Below are positions 44,478 to 53,823 of a DNA stretch of 64,000 nucleotides, piece after piece. The stretch's first letter is position 1, and each line of letters begins with the position of its first letter. Origin of the DNA: Leucobacter sp042726155 (GTDB lineage: Bacteria > Actinomycetota > Actinomycetes > Actinomycetales > Microbacteriaceae). The position numbers were made by a program, and so were the translations under genes. The notes under the pieces are model-generated. The model was not told the DNA's origin, ran no database searches, and saw nothing but the letters and a program-made list of their open reading frames with translations. The stretch covers positions 62,001 to 126,000 of the forward strand of contig NZ_JBHXHV010000002.1 of assembly GCF_042726155.1 (NCBI RefSeq), read 5' to 3'.

Positions 44478-45512
44478 ATGACTCGCAGACGAACCATCAT
44501 GGCTTTGGGTGCCGCAGCGCTCCTGCTGGCGCCGCTCGCGGCCTGTTCGGCCATCACGCCCCACGGGTTTCCGGCGCTGCCCGGTTCTGGAGCGGACTCC
44601 AGCTCCGGCTCAAGCGCCGGCTCAAGCGAAGACTTCGGCGCACGGTCAGATCTGAGTTCGAAGTCAGGCGCTGAAGCAAGCTCAGAGGCTGCGACCGACA
44701 CTGCAGACGGGGCCGCGACCCCGGGGGCACCGGCGGAGCGCTCCGTGATCCGAACGGGCAGCATCGATCTGCGGGTCGGCGACCCAGCCGACGGCGTCAA
44801 CCGGGTCGCCGACCTCGTCGAACAGTTCGACGGTGTCGTAGAGATGGAAGATGTGAGCCGCGGCGGCGACGGTGTCTCCGAGAGCGCGAGCCTCACGATC
44901 CGCGTGCCAGAAGCGCGCATGGACGAGGCATTCGATGCGCTCGCGAAGCTCGGCACGGTGCAGTCGCAGAGCCGATCCGCGAGCGATGTCACCGCCGAGC
45001 ACGTCGATCTGCAAGCGCGCGTCGATGCCCTCGCGACGTCTGTGAAACGGCTCACCAAACTCATGGAGGGCTCGGCCTCGACGAGCGAGCTCATTGAGGC
45101 CGAATCGGCGCTCTCGCAGCGTCAGCAGGAGCTCGACGGCCTCCGCGCTCAGCTCAAGGCTCTCGAGGGCCAGGTCGACGAGGCCACGATCTACGTCACG
45201 CTGAGCTCACCGAGCGCGCTGCCGGGCGGCGGTCCCGCGAACTTCTGGGAGGGGCTCATCGCGGGCTTCGCATCGCTCGGATCGGCCGGAGCCGGGGCGC
45301 TCGTGCTGCTCGGCGTCCTGCTTCCGTGGCTGGCTCTCGGCGCGATCATCGCCGCGATCGTGTGGCTGCTGGTGCGATCAGCCCGGCGTCGGCGCGCGCA
45401 TCGCGCACACCGCACTGGCCCGGCGGACGGCACGGACGACACAAACAGCACGACCGAGCCGCCTCACCCTACGACGCAGTCGACGACGGCACCTCCGGGG
45501 CCAGGTCAGTAA
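44478..45512 (+). CDS. DUF4349 domain lipoprotein
   Basis: 344 residues. Lipoprotein signal peptide with lipobox PLAACS (Cys about residue 23), a Ser/Gly/Asp-rich linker (about 35-85), the DUF4349 domain (about 88-250, with SIDLRVGDPADGV and RVPEARMDEAFDAL) containing a coiled coil near 185-225, then a C-terminal membrane segment (about 272-305) and a basic tail. It should be anchored outside the membrane at both ends. Function of the family is not established. Its last 44 bases overlap the convergent amine oxidase gene. Confidence 0.83.
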   Translation: MTRRRTIMALGAAALLLAPLAACSAITPHGFPALPGSGADSSSGSSAGSSEDFGARSDLSSKSGAEASSEAATDTADGAATPGAPAERSVIRTGSIDLRVGDPADGVNRVADLVEQFDGVVEMEDVSRGGDGVSESASLTIRVPEARMDEAFDALAKLGTVQSQSRSASDVTAEHVDLQARVDALATSVKRLTKLMEGSASTSELIEAESALSQRQQELDGLRAQLKALEGQVDEATIYVTLSSPSALPGGGPANFWEGLIAGFASLGSAGAGALVLLGVLLPWLALGAIIAAIVWLLVRSARRRRAHRAHRTGPADGTDDTNSTTEPPHPTTQSTTAPPGPGQ

Positions 45513-46833
45513 CGGAAAGCTCCCGGCCCAGGATCCGCTCGGCCGTTCGGTGCCCTGAACGCAGGGCGGCCGTGACGGTCGCGGGATCCTCGGTCCACGT
45601 TGCCTCGCCTGACAGGTGGAGCACGCCGCCCGATCCGGAGGTGCCGCCAATCGGCGTCGCGAGCGCGTCGTGGTCTTCAGTGCGCGAACCCACTGTCATG
45701 TATGCATACGAGCCGCGCGCGAACGGGTCATCCCGCCACCGCGAAACCCTGACCGCCTCTGGGTCGGTCACCGCCACTCCGTAGATCTCGCGCAGCGACG
45801 CGAGCACCGACGACGCGATCTCGTCATCGGTCCACTCGCGCGTCGCCTGAGCACTCGGGCCGGCGGCGAACGTCAGCAGCGTCGGCACACCGTGCAGCTC
45901 AGTCAGGTCGTACCAAGAATGCCACCACTCGGCACCCGGCCCCTGGCGACGAATAGCGTAGACATCGTCATCCCAGAACCGCTGGGTGAACCGCAGAAAC
46001 ACCTTCTCGAAATCGTTCATCTCAAGCCCCGCGAGCGCACCGGCGACGGGTTCGGGGAGGGGCGGATCGATGGCGAAGTCGTCAGACTTGAGCACACCCA
46101 CCGGCACCGTCACCACGGCTCGATCGGCCGTGAATTCCCCACGACTCGACTCGATGGTGACCCCGGTGTCGGCCCACGCGACCCGTCGCACCTCGTGCGC
46201 AAGCCGCACGTCGAGCCCCTCGGCGAGCCCGCGCGCGAGCGCGTCATACCCGCCAGGAAACACCACCTCGTCGCCATCGACCTGATCGTCGTCGAGGCCG
46301 TGCGCGTCGAGCCGCTCGGCGGCAACCCCGTACTGCTCCTCGGCACGGTGCCTCAGAAACTCGCGCACGCGCGCAGCCCGATCCGCGTCCCAGTCAAGCT
46401 GCACGAGTGTGCGATCGATCACGTCGGAGTATGAAGACGAGGCGTCAGCCGCCGCAATGGTCTCTGCGAGCCGAGCGTCGAAGGCGTGCACGTCGGCCGC
46501 GAACGAGGCAGCGGCCGTCTCGTCGAGCGCCTCCCCCGCCGGTCCGTAATACGCGACAGGCCGTCCGTCGACCTGGTAACTGCCCGTCGTGAATTCGATG
46601 GCGTGCATACCGAACGCCTGCGTCAGCCCGTAGAGCGGATTGTCATCGATTCCGTGGATCCACGATGCCCCGATGTCGGTAATCACGCCTCCCGCCTGTT
46701 CGCTCCAGGTGCGCCCGCCGACGCGATCCCGCGCCTCGAGCACCACCACTCGCTGCCCCGCGCGCCTGAGGTGCCGCGCGGCTGTCAGGCCAGACACTCC
46801 GGCCCCGATAACCACCGTGTCGAATCGCTCCAT
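45469..46833 (-). CDS. Flavin monoamine oxidase family protein
   Basis: 454 residues. FAD-binding dinucleotide motif VIGAGVSGLTAARHLRRAG (6-24) with EARDRVGGRTW (35-45), and the C-terminal FAD contact LSGEATW. This family oxidises amines to imine/aldehyde, H2O2 and ammonia (for example putrescine oxidase, tyramine oxidase). No flavin-linking Cys is visible near the C-terminus, so FAD is probably non-covalent. It lies 46 bp downstream of an APC permease on the same strand and near an aldehyde dehydrogenase, a natural uptake-oxidation pathway. It overlaps the DUF4349 gene end by 44 bp. Confidence 0.88.
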   Translation of the reverse strand: MERFDTVVIGAGVSGLTAARHLRRAGQRVVVLEARDRVGGRTWSEQAGGVITDIGASWIHGIDDNPLYGLTQAFGMHAIEFTTGSYQVDGRPVAYYGPAGEALDETAAASFAADVHAFDARLAETIAAADASSSYSDVIDRTLVQLDWDADRAARVREFLRHRAEEQYGVAAERLDAHGLDDDQVDGDEVVFPGGYDALARGLAEGLDVRLAHEVRRVAWADTGVTIESSRGEFTADRAVVTVPVGVLKSDDFAIDPPLPEPVAGALAGLEMNDFEKVFLRFTQRFWDDDVYAIRRQGPGAEWWHSWYDLTELHGVPTLLTFAAGPSAQATREWTDDEIASSVLASLREIYGVAVTDPEAVRVSRWRDDPFARGSYAYMTVGSRTEDHDALATPIGGTSGSGGVLHLSGEATWTEDPATVTAALRSGHRTAERILGRELSVTDLAPEVPSSTAS

Positions 46834-46879
46834 CGTGACCTCCGTGATGTGACTGGGCTCGGGTATGGCTGGGCTCGGT

Positions 46880-48400
46880 TTACTCGTCGGGAACGAGGAT
46901 TGGGGTCTCGCGGTTCAGGCTCTCGCCGCGGAAATAGGGCTTCGACTTCGGGCGCAGCCACCAGATCCCCATCAGCACGAAGCCGAGCAGGATCGCGCCG
47001 ACGCCGATAACGAAGGCACCGCCAATACCGAAGATGACGGTGTAGCTGTAGTCGACGCTGATCATGTCGATGCAAGACTGGATGAACGCGTACCCGAGCA
47101 GCAGCCCGCCGAGCAGCGGGAAGATTCCGCGCATCCAGAGGTTGCGGGCACTGTCGCGCAGTGTATCGCGGAAGTACCAGACACACGCGAACGAGGTGAT
47201 GGCGTAGTACAGCGCGACGGCGAGGCCCATCGAGGTGAGCGAATCGGCGAGCATGTCTTCGGACAGGATCGACATCCCGACGTAGTACACGATCGCGGCC
47301 GCGCCCATCACGACCGTGGAGAACCAGGGAGTCTTGAACTTCGGGTGCAGTTCCGCGAACTTCGCGGGCAGCGCGCGGTACACGGCCATCGAGAGGGTAC
47401 CGCGAGCGGTGGGAAGAATGGTCGTCTGGGTGGAAGACGCCGCCGAGAGCATCACGCCGAGCAGGAGGAACCAGCCCCACGGCCCGAAGAGTACGCCACC
47501 GAGCACGGTGAACACGTCGTCGAGGTTCGCCTCGTTCGTGAGGCCAAGCCCGGTGTCGCCGAAACCGGCGAACATCATGACCGCGATCGAGATGCCGACG
47601 TAGAGCACGATCAAGATAACGATGGTTGAGATCGCTGCGCGCCCCGGGGTCTTGCGCGGGTTCTTTGTCTCCTCATTCAACGCGAGGCAGGTGTCCCAGC
47701 CCCAGTAGATAAAGAGCGCGAGTAGCACGGCTTCCATGAAACCCGACCACGAGGTGAGCTGCGCAGGGTTGAACCACTGCCAGTCAAATGCGATGGATCC
47801 GGCGTTGCTGCCGTCGAGGGAGTGCCACAGCGCGAGCACCCCGAAGAGCACCATCGCGATGATCTGAATCGTCATCAGGATCATCTGGAGCTTTTCGCCG
47901 ATTTGCACGCCGATCGTGCTGATAAACGTCATCAGCGCCATAAACACGACCGAGGTCCCCACGACGATGACGCGGTTATCGGCGAACTCCTCGTTTCCGA
48001 GCAGCAGCCAGAAATACTTGCCGGTAATCTCACCGACGTTGGCGAGCACCATGATCGCGGAAACGGCGACCGCCCAGCCGCCGATCCAGCCGGTTACTGG
48101 GCCAAACGCCTTGGCGCCCCACACGAATGTCGTGCCGCAGTCGGGCATCTCGCGGTTGAGCTCTTGGTAGGCGAACGCCGCGAACACCATTGGAATACAT
48201 GCGACGACGAAAACGAGCGGTGCCTGGGCACCCACTGCAACGATGACGTAACCGAGGGTCGCTGCGAGCGAATAGAGCGGCGCGGTCGACGCGAGGCCGA
48301 TGATGGTTGAACCGACCACACCGAGTGCGTTCTGGTTCAGCCCCTTGCCAACGTGAATGTGCCCCGTGTCGGTGGCATTACTGAGCGTGTGTTTCGCCAT
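46880..48400 (-). CDS. APC family amino acid/amine permease
   Basis: 506 residues with about 12 membrane segments. The N-terminal GxG-type ligand motif appears as GSTIIGLASTAPLYSLAATLG, and FIYWGWDTCLALNEETKNPRKTPGRAA is the conserved helix 6-7 region. The ATG at 48400 has GAGGAGG upstream. It is probably co-transcribed with the amine oxidase downstream, so it may import an amine (putrescine, tyramine or similar), although an amino acid is equally allowed by family. Confidence 0.88.
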   Translation of the reverse strand: MAKHTLSNATDTGHIHVGKGLNQNALGVVGSTIIGLASTAPLYSLAATLGYVIVAVGAQAPLVFVVACIPMVFAAFAYQELNREMPDCGTTFVWGAKAFGPVTGWIGGWAVAVSAIMVLANVGEITGKYFWLLLGNEEFADNRVIVVGTSVVFMALMTFISTIGVQIGEKLQMILMTIQIIAMVLFGVLALWHSLDGSNAGSIAFDWQWFNPAQLTSWSGFMEAVLLALFIYWGWDTCLALNEETKNPRKTPGRAAISTIVILIVLYVGISIAVMMFAGFGDTGLGLTNEANLDDVFTVLGGVLFGPWGWFLLLGVMLSAASSTQTTILPTARGTLSMAVYRALPAKFAELHPKFKTPWFSTVVMGAAAIVYYVGMSILSEDMLADSLTSMGLAVALYYAITSFACVWYFRDTLRDSARNLWMRGIFPLLGGLLLGYAFIQSCIDMISVDYSYTVIFGIGGAFVIGVGAILLGFVLMGIWWLRPKSKPYFRGESLNRETPILVPDE

Positions 48401-48688
48401 GGCGAGTCCTCCTCGATGAGGTCGGTGATGCGACAGCGAACATCTTATACGGCCCACTAAATCTCATGCGGGCCGCGCTGCGACCCTGCACAGGCTTCGC
48501 GACCCCACCACACGCGACGCGCCGTATGCAACTGATTTCGTAGCTTCTTACGCGTTCCACATTCGAAATGCTCATCAAATACCCGGCGTATTCGCATGAT
48601 TCGAACGCCGCGCACGGTAGTGCTCCGCACCGCTCTGTGGGAGACTGGGCGTGCACAACACCGACGATCACTAAGGAGTGAGTCATCT
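48401..48688. promoter_or_regulatory. Divergent intergenic region, APC permease / aldehyde dehydrogenase
   Basis: 288 bp that must carry both promoters. It contains the AT-richer segment near 48520-48600 with ATTCGAAAT and repeated TTCG/CGAA tetramers, and the AAGGAG ribosome-binding site at 48673-48678 about ten bases before the dehydrogenase ATG. No strong palindrome or small gene is visible. Confidence 0.4.
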
Positions 48689-50047
48689 ATGAGCACGTTC
48701 GCCGTCATTAATCCGGCTACGGGCGAGACAGTCGCCGAGTACCCCGACGCGACCACCGAGGAGATTGAAGCCTCGCTCGCGTCGGCCCACGATACCTACC
48801 AGAACTGGTCGCGCAAGACCACCGTCGCGGAGCGCGCAGCGCTCGCACGTCGCGCAGCCGAACTGTTCGAAGAGCGCAAAGACGAACTTGGCGCGATCAT
48901 CAACCGCGAGATGGGCAAGCCGCTCGATCAGTCGATCGGCGAGGCTGAGTTCTCGGGCGCCATCACCGCTGCATTCGCCGACAACGCTGAAAAGTGGCTG
49001 GCCGACGAGCAGCTTGAGGTCGAAGACGGTCTGAAGACCTTCTTCCGCTTCCAGGGCACCGGCGTGATCCTCGGCATCATGCCGTGGAACTACCCGTACT
49101 ACCAGGTCGCGCGTTTCGCTGTGCCGAACCTGATTCTCGGCAACACGATCGTGCTGAAGCACGCAGCGCAGTGCCCCGAGTCGGCACTCGCGCTCGAGCA
49201 GCTCTTCCTCGACGCAGGCTTCCCGAAGGGTGCCTACGTCAACGTCTTCGCCACGCACGACCAGATCGGCGACATCATCGCTGACGATCGCATCCAGGGC
49301 GTCTCGCTGACCGGCTCCGAGCGTGCCGGCGCAATCGTCGCTGAGCAGGCCGGCCGCGCGCTGAAGAAGTGCGTGCTCGAGCTGGGCGGCTCCGACGTCT
49401 TCCTCGTGCTCGACACCGACGATCTTGACCACGCGGTCGAGCACGCAGTCGGCGGTCGCATGGAGAATACCGGCCAGGCGTGCAACGGTTCGAAGCGCAT
49501 CGTCGTCATTGACTCGCTCTTCGACGCGTTCGCTGAGAAGTACAAGGCAGCCATCGCTGGTCAGTCCTACGAGGCGGGCGACTTCGGTCCCCTCTCGTCT
49601 GCCGCTGCGACCAGCACGCTGACCAAGCAGGTCCAGGGCGCAATCGATCAGGGCGCTGAGGTCCTCGTGGGCGACAACACGCCCGACGGCAACCTCTACA
49701 CTCCGTCGATCATCACGAACATCACCCCGGCGATGGACGTGTACAGCCAGGAGCTCTTCGGCCCCGTTGCTCAGCTCTACAAGGTGTCGAGCGACGAAGA
49801 GGCAATCGAGCTTGCAAACTCGTCGCCCTACGGCCTCGGCTCCGTCGTCATCTGCGATGACCTCGAGCGCGCCGAGCGCGTGGGCAACCAGCTCGACGTC
49901 GGCATGGTCTTCATCGGCGGCGCAGGCCTCGAGGGTGCAGACGTGCCCTTCGGTGGCGTGAAGAAGTCGGGTTACGGCCGCGAGCTCGGCAAGGTCGGCA
50001 TGCTCGAATTCGCGAACAAGAAGCTTTTCCGTTTCGCAGCGAAGTAA
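48689..50047 (+). CDS. NAD(P)-dependent aldehyde dehydrogenase (succinate-semialdehyde dehydrogenase-like)
   Basis: 452 residues, a short form of the ALDH family. The catalytic Cys265 lies in GQACNGSKR and the general base Glu231 in LELGGSD; PWNYPYYQVARFAVP (about 132-146) and the C-terminal PFGGVKKSGYGRELG are typical of succinate-semialdehyde dehydrogenases. It oxidises an aldehyde to an acid in the cytoplasm. With the amine oxidase and permeases around it, the likely substrate is an aminoaldehyde or semialdehyde from amine breakdown (inference). A strong terminator follows. Confidence 0.9.
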   Translation: MSTFAVINPATGETVAEYPDATTEEIEASLASAHDTYQNWSRKTTVAERAALARRAAELFEERKDELGAIINREMGKPLDQSIGEAEFSGAITAAFADNAEKWLADEQLEVEDGLKTFFRFQGTGVILGIMPWNYPYYQVARFAVPNLILGNTIVLKHAAQCPESALALEQLFLDAGFPKGAYVNVFATHDQIGDIIADDRIQGVSLTGSERAGAIVAEQAGRALKKCVLELGGSDVFLVLDTDDLDHAVEHAVGGRMENTGQACNGSKRIVVIDSLFDAFAEKYKAAIAGQSYEAGDFGPLSSAAATSTLTKQVQGAIDQGAEVLVGDNTPDGNLYTPSIITNITPAMDVYSQELFGPVAQLYKVSSDEEAIELANSSPYGLGSVVICDDLERAERVGNQLDVGMVFIGGAGLEGADVPFGGVKKSGYGRELGKVGMLEFANKKLFRFAAK

Positions 50048-50087
50048 GACACGCAGTACACCGCACAGCTACTCGCACAGTGCGGGC

Positions 50088-50123
50088 TGAGGCCCCGGGA
50101 TCCCTTCGGTTCCCGGGGCCTCA
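50088..50123 (+). terminator. Strong hairpin terminator after the aldehyde dehydrogenase
   Basis: Perfect 13-bp arms TGAGGCCCCGGGA (50088-50100) and TCCCGGGGCCTCA (50111-50123) with a loop containing TTCGG-type sequence. It lies 40 bp after the stop codon and 125 bp before the next permease start. Confidence 0.85.
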
Positions 50124-50247
50124 GTCATTGCCGCACACACCAGCGAACGCAGTCACGCTACAGTGGGCCACGCGCTATTCGCACCGCGGACGGGACCGCG
50201 GGGGCAGCATGCGAACCCGGCAACGGCGCGTGAGACGAGGATGCACC

Positions 50248-51708
50248 ATGACGCAGATGAACACGCAGGCGGTTGCGAGCATCGGCGACGATCCTACGGA
50301 GCACGGCACGGGGCTGAAGCGGGTCATCGGCCCGAAACTGCTGCTGCTGCTGATCATCGGCGACATCATCGGTGCGGGCATCTTCGCGATCACGGGCCGA
50401 GTCGCGGGCCAGGTCGGCGGCGCAGCGTGGCTGCCGTTTCTCCTCGCGTTCGTCATTGCGACACTGACCGCGTTCTCCTACCTAGAGCTGGTGACGAAGT
50501 ACCCCTACGCTGCCGGCGCCGCGCTCTACGCGCACAAGGCGTTCCGCATTCACTTTGTGACGTTTATCATCGCGTTCGCCGTGGCGTGCTCCGGCATCAC
50601 GAGCGCGGCCACGTCGGCCACGCTCGTCGGCAAGAATCTGCTCATCGGAGTCGGGCAGTTCATCGACGGTGTGCCACAGGATTCGACCGCGACGATGATC
50701 GCTGCCATCGCAATCATCGTCGTGCTCGCGCTGATCAATCTGCGCGGCGTCGGCGAGAGCGTGAAGTTCAATCTCGTACTCACACTCGTGACGATCGCGA
50801 TCATGGCCGCGGTGATCCTCATCGGGATCATCGCCATCGTGAACGGCAACGGCGACGTATCGCGGCTCGTCGTGTTCGAGACGCCGGCCGACCGAGGCGC
50901 GTTCGCCGCAGTCACGATGGCGACCGCGATCGCCTTCTTCGCGATGGTCGGGTTCGAAGACTCCGTGAACCTCGTCGAGGAGTGCAAGAACCCGCAGCGC
51001 GACTTCCCGCGCATCATGCTGACCGGGCTCGGCATCTGCGCACTTGTTTACATGCTCGTTGCGATCACCGTCATCATGGTCATTCCCCCGGGCGACCTGC
51101 TCAACCCGAAGAACCCCGACGCGGGCATTTTGCTCGACGTCGTTCGGATCGGCGCCCCCGGCATTCCGGTCGATGCGATCTTCCCTTTCCTCACGGTGTT
51201 CGCCGTTGTCAATACCGCGCTTATCAACATGCTGATGGCGAGCCGCCTGCTCTACGGCATGGCGAAGCAGGACGTGCTGCCGAAAGTACTGAGCAAGGTA
51301 CTGCCGAAGCGCCGCTCCCCCTGGGTCGCGATCCTATTCAGCACGGTGCTCGCGGTCGGTCTCGTGATCTACGTCAACCAGAATTCGAGCGACGGCATCG
51401 TCGGCGCCCTCGGTGGCACCACCGGGCTGTTGCTGCTCTGCGTATTCGCCGTGGTCAACGTCGCGCTGCTCGTGCTGCGGCGTGATCCGACACCCGCTGG
51501 CGGGTTCCGCGCCCCGACGATCATTCCCATCGTCGGAGCGATTCTGTCACTGTTTCTCGCGGGCCCGTGGGCGCGCAGCGTTGAGGATTGGATCCAATAC
51601 GAGATCGCGGGCCTGCTGCTCGCGATCGGCATCGGACTGTGGATCATCACGGCCTCAGCGACGGCGATCGCAAAGCAGCGCAAGCGGTCGCGCTCACGCC
51701 AGTACTGA
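50248..51708 (+). CDS. APC family amino acid permease
   Basis: 486 residues, 12 membrane segments; the N-terminal IIGDIIGAGIFAITG (about residues 33-47) is the classic APC substrate-binding motif, and FFAMVGFEDSVNLVEECKNPQRDFPR is the conserved helix 6-7 region. ATG 50248 has GAGG about seven bases upstream; a start at 50209 is possible. It is preceded by a terminator, so it has its own promoter. A basic C-terminal tail ends the protein. Substrate unknown. Confidence 0.88.
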   Translation: MTQMNTQAVASIGDDPTEHGTGLKRVIGPKLLLLLIIGDIIGAGIFAITGRVAGQVGGAAWLPFLLAFVIATLTAFSYLELVTKYPYAAGAALYAHKAFRIHFVTFIIAFAVACSGITSAATSATLVGKNLLIGVGQFIDGVPQDSTATMIAAIAIIVVLALINLRGVGESVKFNLVLTLVTIAIMAAVILIGIIAIVNGNGDVSRLVVFETPADRGAFAAVTMATAIAFFAMVGFEDSVNLVEECKNPQRDFPRIMLTGLGICALVYMLVAITVIMVIPPGDLLNPKNPDAGILLDVVRIGAPGIPVDAIFPFLTVFAVVNTALINMLMASRLLYGMAKQDVLPKVLSKVLPKRRSPWVAILFSTVLAVGLVIYVNQNSSDGIVGALGGTTGLLLLCVFAVVNVALLVLRRDPTPAGGFRAPTIIPIVGAILSLFLAGPWARSVEDWIQYEIAGLLLAIGIGLWIITASATAIAKQRKRSRSRQY

Positions 51709-51726
51709 CACGAGAGTCACGCCCGG

Positions 51727-51769
51727 AGGCGTGTGTGCCCGCGGCCGAGACGGCGGGGCACACACGCCT
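51727..51769. terminator. Bidirectional hairpin terminator between convergent genes
   Basis: Perfect 14-bp arms AGGCGTGTGTGCCC (51727-51740) and GGGCACACACGCCT (51756-51769). The second arm abuts the stop codon of the minus-strand hydroxylase gene (51770), and the first lies 18 bp after the permease stop. It serves both transcripts. Confidence 0.85.
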
Positions 51770-53680
51770 CTACGCGTTCTGCGGCAGGAACGTCGCGCTG
51801 AGAAATTCGGTCAGTTCGGTCGTCGCTGTGAGCGGCAAGATCGCCGAAACGTACTGATCGGGCCGCACGACGACGATCGCACCCTCACGGCTGATACCGC
51901 GCGCCTCGAAAATGTCGTCGGTCGGGTGCGCCGCGTAAATCTTCTCGTAGTCGGTCAGCGCAAACGGCCCAGATGCCGGCAAGAACAGCTTCGACACTCT
52001 CGCGATGTCGACACTGTGGTGATGCTGCTGGTAGACGGCCTTGACGTCGAAAATCGAATCGAGGTCTGCACCGGTCGGCGTGAACTTCGCGATCGGCGAA
52101 TCGGGCGATTCAAGCATCCACTGCGCCCACGCGTCGAGCTGCTCACCGCTTGCGTCTGCGAACGCGTAGATACGGAAGCGGCCGTCGGCGCGGTGGTGGT
52201 GACCGAGGTGCACGTCGACCGCGTCTGAGACGCGCGTCGTCAGCACCGACTTGAAGCGCTTGCCGAGAGTGAACCCGCTCGCGAGACCCTGGTGTGCATC
52301 CGATCCCACGAGAATCGTGTCGGTGTACTGGGTCATGAAGCCCGCCGGGAACTCGGCGGTCTGCACGTAGAACTCCGCAACCTCATCGGGCGAAGCGAAC
52401 TCCTCCGGCTTCTTCGCCATCAGCGTTGACCACTGGTGATCGAAGTCGATGAGGTTCTTCGAGGTCACCCAGCGCTCGTCAGAGTACGTCTTGAGCAGCG
52501 TGTCTGGGCTGCGGCCCTCGAGCACGTAACCGAGCTTCCAGCCGAGGTTCCAGCCGTCTTGCATCGACACGTTCATACCCTGGCCGGCCTTAGCGCTGTG
52601 CGTGTGGCACGCGTCGCCCATCAAGAAGACCCGTCCCTTGCCGTCTGGCGAGGTCGCCGCGTCGTCGAAGCGGTCGGTCAGACGGTGCGCGACCTCGTAG
52701 ACGCTGTGCCAGGGGACGTCGCGCACATCGAGCGTGTAGGGGTGCAGGATCGCGTTTGCCCGAGCGATGATCTCGTCGAGAGCGGTGTCGCGCACCTTGC
52801 CTGCGTCGTGCTCGTCGGTTTCACCGAGATCAACGTAGATGCGCGCGAGATGGTTGCCCTCGCGCGGAATGTGCAAGATGCTGCCCGCAGCCGAGTGAAT
52901 GATGCACTTCTTGCGGAAATCGGGGAAGTCGGTGACCGCGAGCACGTCCATGACACCCCAGGCGTGCAGCGACGTCGAACCGGCGAGTGAGCCGCCGATG
53001 GCACGACGCACGGATGACCGGGCACCGTCGGCGCCGACGACGTACTTCGCGTGTACCACGACCGTCTCACCTGCCTGATCGCCCGACTGCGCAGCGTTGA
53101 TACCCGCGCCGGTGTGCCCGGATACCCTGCGCAGCGTCACCGTGACGGGGTACTCCCCCTCGCCCGTGACCTCGAGACCCACGAACTCGTAGCCGTAGTC
53201 GACGTCACCGCGAGCGGGCGCGCGGCGGGCGTACTCGGCGAAGTAGTCGATGACGCGCGCCTGATTCACGATGAGGTGCGGAAACTCGCTGATGCCGTTC
53301 GCGTCGTCAGGGGTGATCGAGCTGCGCACAATGTTTGCCGGGTTCTCGGGATCGGGACTCCAGAAATCGGTCTCCGTGATGCGGTAGGCCTCCTGGATGA
53401 TCTGCTGAGCGAAGCCGAACGCCTGAAACGTCTCGACGCTGCGCGCCTGGATGCCGTCGGCCTGACCGAGCACGAGCCGGCCGTCGCGTCGCTCGACCAC
53501 GCGGGTAACGACGTTCGGAAACTGCGCGAGCTGCGCCGCGGTGACAATCCCAGCTGGCCCCGACCCGACGATCAGCACATCAATGTGCTCGGGCAGATCG
53601 GCTGGGCGGTCGATGCCGACGCCCGCTGCGGGCAAAATACGCGGATCGGTCGAGACATACCCGTGGTGGTGAAACTGCAC
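51770..53680 (-). CDS. FAD-dependent aromatic monooxygenase (3-hydroxybenzoate 4-monooxygenase / phenol 2-monooxygenase type)
   Basis: 636 residues. FAD-binding VLIVGSGPAG (35-44), the DG motif GADGARSSVRRAIG, the GD motif LMGDACHTHSAKAGQGMN, and a C-terminal thioredoxin-like dimerisation domain (about 450-636). The N-terminus and the VLGQADGIQARSVETFQAFGF region resemble Comamonas MobA (3-hydroxybenzoate 4-hydroxylase), recalled from memory. It should hydroxylate a phenolic acid using NAD(P)H and O2. It is divergent from an IclR regulator and separated from it by a perfect palindrome, so it is probably induced by its aromatic substrate. Confidence 0.88.
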   Translation of the reverse strand: MQFHHHGYVSTDPRILPAAGVGIDRPADLPEHIDVLIVGSGPAGIVTAAQLAQFPNVVTRVVERRDGRLVLGQADGIQARSVETFQAFGFAQQIIQEAYRITETDFWSPDPENPANIVRSSITPDDANGISEFPHLIVNQARVIDYFAEYARRAPARGDVDYGYEFVGLEVTGEGEYPVTVTLRRVSGHTGAGINAAQSGDQAGETVVVHAKYVVGADGARSSVRRAIGGSLAGSTSLHAWGVMDVLAVTDFPDFRKKCIIHSAAGSILHIPREGNHLARIYVDLGETDEHDAGKVRDTALDEIIARANAILHPYTLDVRDVPWHSVYEVAHRLTDRFDDAATSPDGKGRVFLMGDACHTHSAKAGQGMNVSMQDGWNLGWKLGYVLEGRSPDTLLKTYSDERWVTSKNLIDFDHQWSTLMAKKPEEFASPDEVAEFYVQTAEFPAGFMTQYTDTILVGSDAHQGLASGFTLGKRFKSVLTTRVSDAVDVHLGHHHRADGRFRIYAFADASGEQLDAWAQWMLESPDSPIAKFTPTGADLDSIFDVKAVYQQHHHSVDIARVSKLFLPASGPFALTDYEKIYAAHPTDDIFEARGISREGAIVVVRPDQYVSAILPLTATTELTEFLSATFLPQNA

Positions 53681-53717
53681 TGTTACTCCTCACTACCCGC
53701 GACCAACGTCGCGAGGA

Positions 53718-53736
53718 ATGTTCATTATTTGAACAT
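53718..53736. promoter_or_regulatory. Palindromic operator candidate, hydroxylase / IclR region
   Basis: Perfect inverted repeat ATGTTCA (53718-53724) / TGAACAT (53730-53736) with a five-base spacer, 38 bp from the hydroxylase start and 88 bp from the IclR start. Size and position fit an IclR binding site that controls both genes. Confidence 0.65.
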
Positions 53737-53823
53737 CAAGTCTGAATACTGCACAAGTAGAATATGCGGCGTGCGCGTTTCGCGCAATACGCGCGCGACG
53801 ACGAATCCGACAGAATAGAGAGC

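Noticed and set aside
50163..51485. 440-codon open frame overlapping the APC permease
   Set aside because: Shifted frame of the permease, extremely Arg/His-rich; no ribosome-binding site or homology.
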